NCBI RefSeq assembly: GCF_015207255.1
Contig: NZ_JADEXG010000017.1
Location: forward strand, 20,017-84,016
Length of the DNA: 64,000 nucleotides
From: Vasconcelosia minhoensis LEGE 07310
GTDB taxonomy: Bacteria > Cyanobacteriota > Cyanobacteriia > Phormidesmidales > Phormidesmidaceae
Reading direction: 5' to 3'
The position numbers and the translations under genes were made by a program. Shown piece by piece: positions 21,704 through 31,398 of the stretch (position 1 is the first letter of the stretch; each line of letters starts with the position of its first letter). Under the pieces are notes generated by a model. That model was given only the letters and a program-made list of their open reading frames with translations. It was not told where the DNA came from and did not search any database.

Positions 21704-22117
21704 CTACGGGATCTGCTGAAGGTAATATTCTCCCTGATTGATCACCCCGTTGGAGATTTCTTTGTACTGGACAGACCCTTCGACGGTCAGGGTACTCCCG
21801 ACCTCCGGCGGAGACTGGGGTGCGACGACCCAAATGCCGCCGGTTTCGTCCTGAAGCTCATAGAGCCAGCCGCCCAGGATAGGAACGCGCTGCTGCACCT
21901 GTCCTCGCAGAACGACCGTCTGCTGGGTCAGTTCTGGAGCTTGGACGGAGTCAATGGAGACCGTCCGGGCACCCACCTCCAGCACCGGAATCGAGAAACC
22001 GCTGGCCGCCGGGTCGTCAGTCTCAGCTAAGCTGCAGCTGGTAAACATCAGTAGGCCTAGGCTACATCCGAGCGCAGGCCAGCAAAACTTCGACATAGTC
22101 GAGCGTGGATTAGCCAT
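21704..22117 (-). CDS. OB-fold-like lipoprotein
   Basis: A 137-residue exported protein. The signal peptide ends in a lipobox-like LLMFTSC, so it is probably a lipoprotein. The mature part resembles an OB-fold of the nucleic-acid-binding-like type (TVVLRGQVQQRVPILGGWLY, LQDETGGIWVVAPQSPPEVG, STLTVEGSV). An internal ATG at codon 8 (MSKFCWPALG) is a likely alternative start. It lies directly upstream of cobH in the same direction, but no link to cobalamin is visible. Function unknown. Confidence 0.7.
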   Translation of the reverse strand: MANPRSTMSKFCWPALGCSLGLLMFTSCSLAETDDPAASGFSIPVLEVGARTVSIDSVQAPELTQQTVVLRGQVQQRVPILGGWLYELQDETGGIWVVAPQSPPEVGSTLTVEGSVQYKEISNGVINQGEYYLQQIP

Positions 22118-22263
22118 GAATGACTACCGTTGGCGAAAAGGCAAATCAGCTGTCTAAGCCAGGTTCGGGGACAAAATCCGGCAAAATCCATTAGATACTC
22201 GGTTCAAAGCGGGGGATAATGAATGAGCAGCCGCCGGTCATAACGGTATCGTATTCTAACACT

Positions 22264-23136
22264 ATGGCCCAGATTCTCGACGGCAAAGCCCTGGCGCTAA
22301 GCATTCAGGCCGAGCTCACCACTCGCATACAGGCCTGGCAAATTGAGTACGGTCGGCCGCCTGGCCTAGCCGTACTCATGGTAGGGGACAACCCAGCCAG
22401 TGCGGCCTACGTGCGCAACAAGGCGCGCGCCTGCGAGCAGGTTGGGATTGCGGCGCTGGGGCAGATTTTCCCGGCTGAAACCGAGCCGGCTCAGCTCGCC
22501 CAGACCATTGCTGACCTGAATCACGACTCTCGGGTAGATGGTATTCTGTTACAGCTACCGCTACCCCAGCACTTAGACGCGATCGCGCTGCTAGAGCAGA
22601 TTGCGCCTGACAAGGACGCTGACGGTCTGCACCCGGTGAATTTGGGTCGCCTGTTGAGGGATGAACCGGGCCTACGCAGCTGCACGCCAGCCGGGGTGAT
22701 GCAGCTCCTCAAAGCGAACAACATTCCGTTAGAAGGCAAAACGGCAGCGGTGCTAGGGCGCAGCGTTCTAGTCGGCAAACCGATGGCGATGATGCTGCTC
22801 AACGCGAATGCAACGCCGATTATGGTGCATTCACGCTCAAAAAACCTGTCTGAGCTGACCCGCTCTGCCGATATTCTAGTAGTAGCGGTTGGCATTCCCG
22901 AACTGGTCAAAGGCGATCAGGTGAAGCCAGGCGCAGCCGTCGTTGACGTTGGGATCAACCGCATCGCCGATCCGGTTACGGGACTGGAACGCCTGGTGGG
23001 AGATGTTGACTTTGAGTCTGTTAGCCCTGTTGCCCGGTGGATTACGCCAGTCCCGGGGGGAGTGGGTCCGATGACCGTCGCGACGCTATTGCACAATACC
23101 GTGCTGAGCTATCGCAAGCGTTTTAAAATTGACTAA
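22264..23136 (+). CDS. folD: methylenetetrahydrofolate dehydrogenase/cyclohydrolase FolD
   Basis: Bifunctional one-carbon enzyme interconverting 5,10-methylene-, methenyl- and 10-formyl-tetrahydrofolate. The catalytic Lys lies in [16 protein letters not shown]. The substrate/NADP part has the conserved [32 protein letters not shown] and [20 protein letters not shown]. The start at 22264 ([13 protein letters not shown]) gives the usual 290 residues; an upstream ATG at 22219 would add 15 residues not typical of the family. It is followed after 16 bases by crtE. Confidence 0.96.
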   Translation: MAQILDGKALALSIQAELTTRIQAWQIEYGRPPGLAVLMVGDNPASAAYVRNKARACEQVGIAALGQIFPAETEPAQLAQTIADLNHDSRVDGILLQLPLPQHLDAIALLEQIAPDKDADGLHPVNLGRLLRDEPGLRSCTPAGVMQLLKANNIPLEGKTAAVLGRSVLVGKPMAMMLLNANATPIMVHSRSKNLSELTRSADILVVAVGIPELVKGDQVKPGAAVVDVGINRIADPVTGLERLVGDVDFESVSPVARWITPVPGGVGPMTVATLLHNTVLSYRKRFKID

Positions 23137-23152
23137 ATTTCCACAAGTTCCC

Positions 23153-24070
23153 ATGGTTACTACCCATTCAGCCAGTACTGACACCGTGCCTTTTGTCTTA
23201 CCAGACTATTTAGCCGAGCGCCAGGCCCGGGTCGAAGCGGCCCTCGATCGCGCGATTGAAGTGGTCTACCCAGAATCGATTTATGAGTCGATGCGATACT
23301 CTCTGCTCGCCGGCGGCAAACGGCTGCGGCCGATTCTCTGTCTGGCCAGCTGCGAACTGGCTGGGGGGACGGTCGAAATGGCAATGCCGACCGCCTGTGG
23401 TCTAGAAATGGTGCATACGATGTCACTGATCCATGATGATCTGCCCTCTATGGATAATGACGACTACCGCCGGGGCCATTTGACCAATCACAAAGTCTAT
23501 GGCGAGGATGTGGCTATTTTGGCAGGCGATGCGCTGCTGGCCTATGCCTTTGAGCACATTGCCGAGCAGTCCCAGGCAGTGCCACCAGAGCGGCTGATCC
23601 AGGTGATGGCTCAGCTCGGCCGCGCTGTTGGTGCAGCCGGTCTAGTCGGCGGCCAGATTGTCGATCTGGCTTCTGAAGGAACTGAGGTGAGCCTAGAGAC
23701 GCTCAATTTTATCCATCGCCACAAAACAGCAGCGCTGCTAGAAGTCTCTGTCGTTTCGGGCGCCATCCTAGCCGGAGCCCCGGCGGATACTCGCCAACGG
23801 CTGTCACGCTATGCTCAAAATGTTGGGCTTGCCTTTCAAATTATCGACGATGTGTTAGACCTGACTTCCACCCCAGAGGCACTCGGTAAATCAGTTGGCA
23901 AAGATCTTGCGGCGCAGAAAGCGACCTATCCTAGCTTCTGGGGTATCGATGAGTCGCAGCGCCAGGCGCAGCAGCTGGTTGCAGCCGCCAAAGCCGAACT
24001 TTCTGCCTTTGGTCCGCTGCGGCAGCCGCTGGTTGCGATCGCAGACTACATAGCCGCCCGTACTCATTAA
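23153..24070 (+). CDS. crtE: geranylgeranyl diphosphate synthase
   Basis: Prenyltransferase making GGPP for carotenoids, the chlorophyll phytyl tail and quinones. The first Asp-rich motif is in [17 protein letters not shown] and the second in [24 protein letters not shown] near the N-terminus is canonical. The start at 23153 ([10 protein letters not shown]) avoids overlapping folD; an ATG at 23129 would overlap it by 8 bases. The order folD-crtE-PAP2-like is a familiar arrangement in cyanobacteria. Confidence 0.95.
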   Translation: MVTTHSASTDTVPFVLPDYLAERQARVEAALDRAIEVVYPESIYESMRYSLLAGGKRLRPILCLASCELAGGTVEMAMPTACGLEMVHTMSLIHDDLPSMDNDDYRRGHLTNHKVYGEDVAILAGDALLAYAFEHIAEQSQAVPPERLIQVMAQLGRAVGAAGLVGGQIVDLASEGTEVSLETLNFIHRHKTAALLEVSVVSGAILAGAPADTRQRLSRYAQNVGLAFQIIDDVLDLTSTPEALGKSVGKDLAAQKATYPSFWGIDESQRQAQQLVAAAKAELSAFGPLRQPLVAIADYIAARTH

Positions 24071-24075
24071 CCCCT

Positions 24076-24531
24076 ATGCAGGATTTTCAGGACATCTTCC
24101 AAAACCACGTACTGCTCGTTGCCGTTATTGCCTGTCTGCTGGCTCAGGTGCTCAAAGCCGTCATCGACTTTGCTCAGCATGGCAAGATCAACCTGCGGGC
24201 AATGGTCGAGACCGGCGGTATGCCCAGCGCCCATTCCGCTCTGGTGACGGCGCTAGCGGTGGGCGTGGGGCAGGCCATTGGCTGGAGCAGTCCAGCCTTT
24301 GCCGCCACCTCCATTTTTGCGGTGATTGTCATGTACGACGCCGCTGGGGTGCGTCAGGCAGCGGGTAAGCAGGCCAAAATCCTCAATCAAATCATTGATG
24401 AAATATTTCAGGAACATGCCGAGTTTAACGAAGACCGGCTGAAAGAACTGTTGGGGCATACGCCTGTGCAGGTGATTGTCGGTTCTCTGCTAGGGGCTCT
24501 CGTCGCCTGCATTGCGGCTCCTGCTTACTAG
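24076..24531 (+). CDS. divergent PAP2-family membrane protein
   Basis: A 151-residue membrane protein of the divergent PAP2 (DUF212) family, starting 5 bases after crtE and so probably in the same operon. Motifs: ETGGMPSAHSALVTALAVG near the middle, the phosphatase-like signature; VMYDAAGVRQAAGKQAKILN; and ELLGHTPVQVIVGSLLGA. Four or so transmembrane helices. The exact substrate is not known; the link to crtE suggests a lipid or prenyl phosphate. Confidence 0.85.
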   Translation: MQDFQDIFQNHVLLVAVIACLLAQVLKAVIDFAQHGKINLRAMVETGGMPSAHSALVTALAVGVGQAIGWSSPAFAATSIFAVIVMYDAAGVRQAAGKQAKILNQIIDEIFQEHAEFNEDRLKELLGHTPVQVIVGSLLGALVACIAAPAY

Positions 24532-24564
24532 TCTGACTTACTAGTCTGAGTCGAGAACTGTCGA

Positions 24565-25191
24565 TTACTCTGGCTCAGTCGCGATCGCGGCAATGGCCTC
24601 AGTCAGCCTAACGACCTGCTCTCCATCTACGAGGACGGCGATGAAGTTGGCCTGGCTGAGCTGCTCTAGCTGCTCGACTGCGGTGACCGCATCTTCCGTA
24701 TGTTCTATCAGCAGGTAGGGGCGCTGCTGGTAGGCCGCTAGCCCTACCGGCTGGTCAATCAGCCGCTCAACGGCGGCGACAGTCGCAAGGCTGTGATCGT
24801 AGTCCACTAATACTGCATAGCCGGACCGGAGCGGCTGAGGCTGATAGGCGATAGGCTCGGCCTGGCCTGGCTCCACTGAAACAAAGGCTTCGTAGCCCTC
24901 AATGTCGTCCATGTAGGTCGCCCAGGCGTTAGCCGTTTCCAGCTGGGTAAAGCCACCGGCACGGACAATCACCTCGCCGGCATACTCACAGATCAGAACC
25001 GGATTTTCCTGGGGCAGCACGGATACAATCCGGTCTCTATCGGCCGCATCCTCGCCGCGAATCAGCAGCAGATATTCCGCCGTCGCCGGTGGAGGGCAGC
25101 TCGGCAGACTGGTTTGAGCTATTCCTGCCAGCGGCTGAAACGCACCGCCAAGGAGCCCGGTCATCAGTAACAGTCGCGAAACTATTGGCAC
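24565..25191 (-). CDS. exported hypothetical protein
   Basis: A 208-residue protein with a signal peptide (LLLMTGLLGGAFQPLAGIAQ). It appears to contain two similar halves of about 70 residues, each with a YLLLIRGED or YAVLVDYDH beta-strand start and a later ICEYAGEVIVRAG-like or YLLIEHTEDAVTAVEQLEQL segment. This suggests SPOR-like beta-alpha-beta units, but the match is loose. Not a family I can name; periplasmic by its signal. It is convergent with the PAP2-like gene. Confidence 0.6.
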   Translation of the reverse strand: MPIVSRLLLMTGLLGGAFQPLAGIAQTSLPSCPPPATAEYLLLIRGEDAADRDRIVSVLPQENPVLICEYAGEVIVRAGGFTQLETANAWATYMDDIEGYEAFVSVEPGQAEPIAYQPQPLRSGYAVLVDYDHSLATVAAVERLIDQPVGLAAYQQRPYLLIEHTEDAVTAVEQLEQLSQANFIAVLVDGEQVVRLTEAIAAIATEPE

Positions 25192-25252
25192 AACCGCTCA
25201 CCCTGCCAGTCTAGGGGGAGCCCGTCCCAAATTTGGCTGAAGCCTGAGTCTT

Positions 25253-25582
25253 TCACGACGCCGTGGCCAGGGATGCTAGCGGGTCAGGAATGGTCTCCGA
25301 AGGGGCCTCAAAGCTGCCTGTAGCAACGTACTCCAACCTCAGCTTGAGCCAGGTAATAAACGTTGGCTGGGTTGAGATAACGGCTGCTGCCGGCTGTGGG
25401 CAGCGAGCTTTAATGTCAGACAGGGCTGGCGCGTCTAAAAAAGCGGGCTGCTTGATCAGCCAAAAGTCAACCGCCTGTTCCTGGGACTGGTAGTGCCGCT
25501 GCCGCTCTTTCAAAACTTCCTCAAAGGGTTCTTCTTCCAGCAAAAATCGCTGGCTAGCGACAGCATAGTAATAGGTCGTCAT
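25253..25582 (-). CDS. ycf54: Ycf54, Mg-protoporphyrin ester cyclase accessory protein
   Basis: Accessory subunit of the aerobic Mg-protoporphyrin IX monomethyl ester cyclase in chlorophyll synthesis. The start at 25582 gives the conserved MTTYYYAVASQRFLLEEEPF, followed by EEVLKERQRHY, DFWLIKQPAFLDAPAL and FITWLKLRLEYVATGSFEAP, all hallmark Ycf54 blocks. The frame extends to 25618, which would overlap the upstream kinase gene by 11 bases, but the internal ATG is clearly right. It lies 25 bases after the Wzc-like gene on the same strand and is functionally unrelated to it. Confidence 0.93.
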   Translation of the reverse strand: MTTYYYAVASQRFLLEEEPFEEVLKERQRHYQSQEQAVDFWLIKQPAFLDAPALSDIKARCPQPAAAVISTQPTFITWLKLRLEYVATGSFEAPSETIPDPLASLATAS

Positions 25583-25607
25583 CGGTCTGCGATACTCGAA
25601 GCTCGCT

Positions 25608-27854
25608 CTAAAAGTCAACTCTTCCCGTCGGTACGCGGTCTAGCTCGCGCTCCAGCGCTAGATTGTCTGCTGCAGTTTGAGCATCCGAGGAGGGTTCCTC
25701 AGAAACTGCTGTCAGGGAGTCTGAATCGGCGGCGTTGATGATTGCGCCAAGCAGCCGAACGTCTTCGCTCAGCTCCAGCTCATCCAGGACAGCAGTCAAG
25801 ACAGCCTTCTCAGTCACGCCAGGCCGAGTTACCAGGATCATGCCGTCGGTCAGGCTCTCTAACAGCAGCGCATCGTCGCAGCGGCTGAGGGCTGGCGTAT
25901 CTAAGACCACCATGTCAAATCGACCCCGGGCATCTTCTAAGAAACGCTTGACCTCCCCCGACTCCAGGACGCCCGCTGTGCGCCTGAGCGGCCCCGGCCC
26001 CGGCGAAACATACAGATTCTCTACCGCAGAAGCCATCCGAATATTTTCGCTGAGCTGACCACTGTAATAGCGCAGCGGCTCAACAGTGGACTGCGGATCG
26101 GGGGCAATATTGAGATACTGGGCTCTGGACGGCGCGCGCAGATCGGCCTCGACCAGCAGCGTCCGCCGACCGGCCCGGGCCGACGCGATCGCGATATTGA
26201 AAGCGCTGATGCTCTTCCCTTCTGCCCCACGGGTGCTGGTGATTAAAACCACCCTGGGTCCCAACGTGCTACCGTTAGCTCCAGCTAGCCGCAGCTTGCT
26301 CAAGAAACGCTCATAGTTTTCGTTGTAAACCGAGTCCGGCTGAAGCAAGACCGGTGCTGCCTTGGCCGGCCGCGTCTTGATGATCGGAATGATGCCCAGC
26401 ACCGGCAGTTCCTGATCGTAGAAAATGGTCTCTAGGTCTTCCGAAGTCCGTACAGTACCGTCGAGCGCATCGAGCAAGAAAATGACCACACCGCCGACAA
26501 TTAGACCGACCACGCCGCCAGCGAGTAGGACCAGGATAGGATTAGCCGTTTCCGGATCTTCTCTCACAACGAATGGCGGAGTCGCGACCGTTAGACTGCT
26601 AACCGTTTCTGCATCGGCCGCCTCAGCGTCGATTCGGCTAGCCTGAATCTGATCGTAGAGGGCTCGCCGCAGGGCAACCTGCTGGGCTAAGCGATCGCGC
26701 TCCAGCTGCTTGTTAGGCAGGCTTGAATATTGCTGACGCAGATCCTGAGCAGACTGAGCTAACACCTGCTGCTGTTGGAGAATGGCATCGCGCTGATTCT
26801 TGAGACCGACGAGCTGGTTGGCCAGCGCCGAGCGGGCCGGATCCAAGCTACTGTCCTGCCGCACCTGAGTCCCGCTGGGAATGGGCGTATTCTGACCTCT
26901 GCCGCCAATCACCTCTGCGGCTCGCTCCTGAAGTAGCTGATTGAGAGCCGCCAGAGAGCGCCGCAGCTCGATTACAGTGGGATGCTCTGGCTTGTAGTCG
27001 GAGGCAAACAGCAGCTGGATCTGGGACTCAGTGTCGTAGATTCGAGCGCGCAGATTGGCAATAATGGGGTCGGCGCTGAGTGCAGAAGAGGCGTAGGCCT
27101 GCTCTGGCGTCATCCCCAGCTGCTGACTGAGGCTCCGCATCTGAGCTTCAATTCCGGCTAGCGCAATCTGGTTTTGCCGGATCTGATTCTGGCTGCCCGA
27201 AATTGCGCCCAGCAGGCTGCCGTCCAGAGACGCCTGAATCGCTGGCCCCTCAATCCGATCGTAGGCTTCCAGGGCCTGTTCGGCCTGCCGCAGCTCAGCT
27301 TCAATCTCCGGGTTGCGCTCATCTAGCGCCTGGAGGATCGCCCGCAGCTTGGCCTTGTTAGACTCGCGGCTGAGCTCCACCATGCCCTGAAACATCACGT
27401 TGAGAATCGTTTGGGGCGTCTCCGGATCGTCTCCGTTGTAGCGCACGGTTACCCGCTCTCGTCCCGTACCCGTGTTATTATTTCTACCCCTTCTCCCGGC
27501 ATCAGCTGCGGTATTATCAATTGTCAGTTCGGTATTTTGGGCCAACTCATCGGCCGTTACAGAAATCCCCCGATTCTCCAGCTCGGCAGAAACCGCCTCT
27601 AGTAGAACATCTGAGAGCAAAAATTCCTCGTTGATGATACCTAAACCCTGGGCCTGCACCCGGTTGCCCGTCGCCGTAAACGACACGGTAGGTGAGTTAT
27701 CGACCAGTACCCCCTGGGCATAAAAATCTGCCTCTGGCTTGGGCCGCAGAGCAATCACACCGGCAGCCCCTAAAACGGCTAGAAAACTCGCCAAGCCAGC
27801 CCATTTGTAGCGTTGAAGGGCAAGTAGATACCGTTTAATTAAAGGGGAAGCCAT
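25608..27854 (-). CDS. Wzc-like polysaccharide co-polymerase / autokinase
   Basis: A 748-residue inner-membrane protein controlling exopolysaccharide chain length and export. It has an N-terminal Wzz segment with a transmembrane helix (about 17-33, WAGLASFLAVLGAAGVIAL) and a long coiled-coil periplasmic region (about 170-430). A second membrane helix (NPILVLLAGGVVGLIVGGVV, about 440-460) follows, then a cytoplasmic CpsD/CapB-type ATPase. Walker A is TRGAEGKSISAFN (about 540); Walker A' is LLVEADLRAP and Walker B VVLDTPAL. The C-terminus lacks a tyrosine cluster, so it may not autophosphorylate as in Wzc. It lies downstream of the export gene in the same cluster. Confidence 0.9.
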   Translation of the reverse strand: MASPLIKRYLLALQRYKWAGLASFLAVLGAAGVIALRPKPEADFYAQGVLVDNSPTVSFTATGNRVQAQGLGIINEEFLLSDVLLEAVSAELENRGISVTADELAQNTELTIDNTAADAGRRGRNNNTGTGRERVTVRYNGDDPETPQTILNVMFQGMVELSRESNKAKLRAILQALDERNPEIEAELRQAEQALEAYDRIEGPAIQASLDGSLLGAISGSQNQIRQNQIALAGIEAQMRSLSQQLGMTPEQAYASSALSADPIIANLRARIYDTESQIQLLFASDYKPEHPTVIELRRSLAALNQLLQERAAEVIGGRGQNTPIPSGTQVRQDSSLDPARSALANQLVGLKNQRDAILQQQQVLAQSAQDLRQQYSSLPNKQLERDRLAQQVALRRALYDQIQASRIDAEAADAETVSSLTVATPPFVVREDPETANPILVLLAGGVVGLIVGGVVIFLLDALDGTVRTSEDLETIFYDQELPVLGIIPIIKTRPAKAAPVLLQPDSVYNENYERFLSKLRLAGANGSTLGPRVVLITSTRGAEGKSISAFNIAIASARAGRRTLLVEADLRAPSRAQYLNIAPDPQSTVEPLRYYSGQLSENIRMASAVENLYVSPGPGPLRRTAGVLESGEVKRFLEDARGRFDMVVLDTPALSRCDDALLLESLTDGMILVTRPGVTEKAVLTAVLDELELSEDVRLLGAIINAADSDSLTAVSEEPSSDAQTAADNLALERELDRVPTGRVDF

Positions 27855-28061
27855 AGTTCTTCAGACTAGACAATTCAGCGAATTTGATCTAAGCCAGCTA
27901 TCGGCGGGAAAGCCTCAGATCAAGCCAGACTAAACCTAAATGATTTTCTTATAGCATAGCGTCAAGCTTAACGCTTGAGTGCGTTCCGTTTTCTTTAAAC
28001 ATACTGTCAACACACGGTTAGAAATATCCCTTTGAAAACCTGAGCCCATCGAACCTCAACC

Positions 28062-29416
28062 TCATGGGCTAAATAAATTATCTGCATTGTCTATCAGTGA
28101 GTCAAAGAACAGGACAAATCCTAAAATATCTCGGAAGGGTCGAGTGAACTGGCCTAGCGCAAAGGTAATCCGGCCAATTAGGGTTCGGCCAACGATAATC
28201 ACGTCGTTATCTTCTAGCGGAGGGTTTTGAGTGATATCACCTCGAATCGCATCTTTAGCATCTAGACTAATGGTCACCGCCCGACCCGTTTCAGGATCAA
28301 ACCGAATTAGGGCCACATCTCCCAGCCGGGCTTGGTCAGCATTGACCCTAATTTCGGTAATGGCATCCACGAAGGTGCTGCCGTTTTCAAGCGTTACCCG
28401 GCCTACGCCACCGCCGCCAGCGTAGTTGATAAAACGAACCTCAATCGTTGGCTGAGCTAGCGTTGATCGAGCTACTAGAAATCTATCGTAGTTTTCAATA
28501 TCACTCGGATCGAGTTTGGGAATAAAGACGACATCGCCATCTTCCAAGCGTAGGTTAGGTAACGCCCCGCCCTCAACCAATGGCGTGAACAGATCGACCG
28601 TTTCCTCGATAACCCGCCCTTCCCGCTGCACCTGTCGCTGCACCTGGATCGAGCGCAGGTCAGAACTGCGGGTGGCCCCCCAGCAGTGAGCAGGGCCGTC
28701 GCGACTCTAGGATCGGCTAAGGGGTAAAAACCCGGTCGCTCTACTTCCCCTAAGATAGTGACCTCTACACCACGCTGAGCGACGAGCGTCAGGGTCACAT
28801 CTTGGGGCTGGCGAATAACCACATATTGGTTATAGATGTTTCGAATCAGCTGTTCAGCTTGGCTCAGGGTTAGCCCCTCCAAAGAGACAGCCCCTTGGAT
28901 GGGGACAACGACGTTGCCCTGCAGATCCAGCGTGGCCTGAAAGCTGAGGTCCGGAAACCGCTGCACGCTAACAAAAAGGCTGTCGCCCGGTCCCAGTCGA
29001 TAGCTGTCAAAGTCAGCTTCAACCGGGGAGGCTTCGATCACCCCCTGTAGCCGCTCCGGCGTCAGAATGAACCCATCCTGGAGCGACGGCAGCAGGTCAA
29101 CTGTCGGCACCTGCTCGATAGCGGGTGCAATTTCGATACTGTCTGGGCTATCTGGACCTAGGTCACCCTCTGCCGGATCGGCTGCATCGGGGTCTCGCTC
29201 CTGATCGACCGGCTCCGGGCTGCTCTCGGCAGGCGGTAGGCTAGGTAGCGGCGCGTCTTGCTGAGCCAGCGCCTTACCACTAAGACCGCCCAGCGTTAGC
29301 GTACCCAGCAGCAGCGTTCCAGCCAGCAGGTAAGCCGATGGCAGCGCTTCCGAACCGGTCTGCTTAGGGAAAACGGGTCGCGGTCTCAGCTTCAGCTCAA
29401 ATAAACTTTTGGACAT
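28062..29416 (-). pseudogene. SLBB-domain polysaccharide export protein, frameshifted
   Basis: A Wza-like outer-membrane or periplasmic export protein split by one missing base. The first frame starts at 29416 with a signal segment (SAYLLAGTLLLGTLTLGGLS) and the Poly_export motif YRLGPGDSLFVSVQRFP. It then has an SLBB beta-grasp (VTILGEVERPGFYPLADPR), ending in LLTAGG. Correct sequence resumes in the next frame as ATRSSDLRSIQVQRQVQREG and runs to 28062 (second SLBB; RFINYAGGGGVGRVTLENG; last helix near VLFFDSLIDNADNLF). The shift falls in a six-base G run (minus strand; 28676-28681), where seven would restore one protein of about 450 residues. Either a sequencing or assembly error, or a real or programmed shift. 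Confidence 0.85.
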
Positions 29417-29687
29417 AGCGTAATCAGTAGAGAGAACGATCGCGGCTCAGAAAACCTACTAAGAGCTCTAACGGGAAGACATGCATCGGCTACAGCCGGA
29501 GCTAGAAATAGAATTAGGATAAAACTGTAGCCACTGTAGCCTATAGAGTTCCAAATCCATAGTGTCTGAACTTAAAACATGAGTAACTCTTTGGACATGA
29601 ATAGCGCTTCAGTCTAAAACCGCCTTCATCCTGAGATTTTAATAAAGCGGTGTCAGCCGACTCAGACAGAGAGATTGTACTAGGCCA

Positions 29688-30428
29688 TTAAGCCTGAAAA
29701 GCAGCGTCAATCAGCGCCTGCTGAACGGTCTCAGCTAGGGCCTCCGCCGACTCAAGATAGGGCTGAATATCGCCTAGCGGTGGAATTGGGATCAAAAGAC
29801 TAACGGCTACCCAGGGCAGCCGCTGCTGCTTTTGTAACTGGGCCTTTTGGTCGAGCCAGAACCAGCGACTAAGGGCAGGATGGCCGCCGGTAGGCCAGGC
29901 ATACCACTGCAGGACGGCATAGGTTTGAGTTGGATTCCAAGCGCGAAAAAAATCGGCGGTCACCTGAGTAGGGGCCGAGTCTGCCTGTGCAGAGGACAGC
30001 TGCTCCGGAACGGGGACTGTGAACGTCAGCCGCTGACGCGAATCCACCGTCCACTGCTGGGAGCCCCTAATATCAAGCCATTCCACTTCGGGCTGGTCGG
30101 CATACCAGACCTGTGGCCGCAGCAGCAGCGCTGCCTGGGCGATCGGATTAGCCGCGTTAGGCGTCGCCGGCGCAATCTGCTGCACGGACCAGTCATGTCC
30201 CCCCAGAGAAATTTGAGACTGTTCCTGAGTTTCCCAGCCGGGCAGGGCTAGCCCTTTCTGCTGTAGCGTCTTCAATGCCGCTACGTGGGGCACGTCGGGG
30301 GGGCTAGCCCAGGGCCAGCCGGACCTATAGTAGGGCAGCGCGCTGACTGCAATCAGCAGCGCTAAAGCCGCCAGTACCAGACATCGAGCAGCTTTGGGAA
30401 AGGGATTTGCGATCGCGGGAGAAGCCAT
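29688..30428 (-). CDS. cyanoexosortase B system-associated protein
   Basis: A 246-residue protein anchored by one N-terminal membrane helix (ARCLVLAALALLIAVSALPY). The periplasmic part contains LPGWETQEQSQISLGGHDW and FFRAWNPTQTYAVLQWYAWP, the EpsI-like pattern of proteins encoded beside exosortases. It is 23 bases downstream of the exosortase gene and co-directional, the standard arrangement. Its role is probably to help processing or export at the membrane; the exact activity is unknown. Confidence 0.8.
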   Translation of the reverse strand: MASPAIANPFPKAARCLVLAALALLIAVSALPYYRSGWPWASPPDVPHVAALKTLQQKGLALPGWETQEQSQISLGGHDWSVQQIAPATPNAANPIAQAALLLRPQVWYADQPEVEWLDIRGSQQWTVDSRQRLTFTVPVPEQLSSAQADSAPTQVTADFFRAWNPTQTYAVLQWYAWPTGGHPALSRWFWLDQKAQLQKQQRLPWVAVSLLIPIPPLGDIQPYLESAEALAETVQQALIDAAFQA

Positions 30429-30451
30429 AGCTGTAATTGCCGTTCAAAACG

Positions 30452-31393
30452 CTAAAAGTAACCGCGAGGTGGCTGGCCGCCCGTCCTATCCGGTTCAGCC
30501 ATGGAGGACGCCGGAGCGGCCAGGTTAAGGGAAGGTGGCACAGCGTGCTCTATCGCCCGGATTAGCACAATCAGTGAGCCCAGCATCGCTGCGGAGTAAA
30601 GATCGCCGCCCCAGCTTTCGTGCAGCCAGTCGAAGGCACTTCGCTGTCCTGAGCCGTGGAAGAACGCCAGCAGCGTATTGCGAATAATATTGCCGACAAT
30701 GCTGATGCCGACAATGCCGATAAAGAAAAGCCCGGTGCGCAGCCGAGAGCGATTCAATCCCGTCCAGTAGGCTAAGATCAGCCCCATGTAAAGGCTGGTA
30801 AACAGCATCTTGAGCCCGGCGCAGTGGGGGGCAACTTCTACCAGCTGGCCATTGACGGCCAGGTAGATCTGGTTGACCTGCACATCCATGCCGAACTGCT
30901 GGAGCAGGACGCCTGCGGTGGCAGCAATAAACTGCTGGAGCGGCAGAATATAGGGCTCAATTAGGTAGGGCAGCTGGGTCGGCGTAGCCAGCGCCAGCAG
31001 CAGCAGTGGAAACGCCTCCAGCCGCAGCCCCGGCCAGCCCTTGAGGGCCAGACAAAGGCCGGTCAGCAGCAGCGGCAGTGACAGGTTCATCAGGTCGCTC
31101 AGGCCGCTGCTGTAGAGCCCGAAGGCCAGACCCAGCAGCGGCAGGCTTAGCCAGTGCAATCTAGGCTCTAATCGCTGCCAGCTCTGCCGCTTGCCCCAGG
31201 CTAGATAGGCCGCGAAGGGAATGCCCAGCAGGCCGTGGCTGAAGTACTCGTGCTGAATGCTGATGGACTTGGTCAACCAGCCGTCTACCCAGTGCCACAG
31301 CAGCGGCCCGTAGAGGACCGCCAGCAGACCTAAGATCAGAGCGGTCAGTGGAGGGCGCTGGAAAGATTTGAGTGATTGGCGGGTGGCGACCAT
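30452..31393 (-). CDS. cyanoexosortase B
   Basis: A 313-residue membrane transpeptidase-like enzyme that recognises PEP-CTERM-type sorting signals on surface proteins. It has about eight transmembrane helices. The predicted catalytic triad is visible: Cys in EVAPHCAGLKML (near residue 190), Arg in GNIIRNTLLAF (near 237) and His in DWLHESWGGDL (near 257). The gene lies 5 bases after the DegT aminotransferase gene and before its partner protein, all minus strand. No PEP-CTERM substrate is visible in this window. Confidence 0.88.
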   Translation of the reverse strand: MVATRQSLKSFQRPPLTALILGLLAVLYGPLLWHWVDGWLTKSISIQHEYFSHGLLGIPFAAYLAWGKRQSWQRLEPRLHWLSLPLLGLAFGLYSSGLSDLMNLSLPLLLTGLCLALKGWPGLRLEAFPLLLLALATPTQLPYLIEPYILPLQQFIAATAGVLLQQFGMDVQVNQIYLAVNGQLVEVAPHCAGLKMLFTSLYMGLILAYWTGLNRSRLRTGLFFIGIVGISIVGNIIRNTLLAFFHGSGQRSAFDWLHESWGGDLYSAAMLGSLIVLIRAIEHAVPPSLNLAAPASSMAEPDRTGGQPPRGYF

Positions 31394-31398
31394 GGGGG

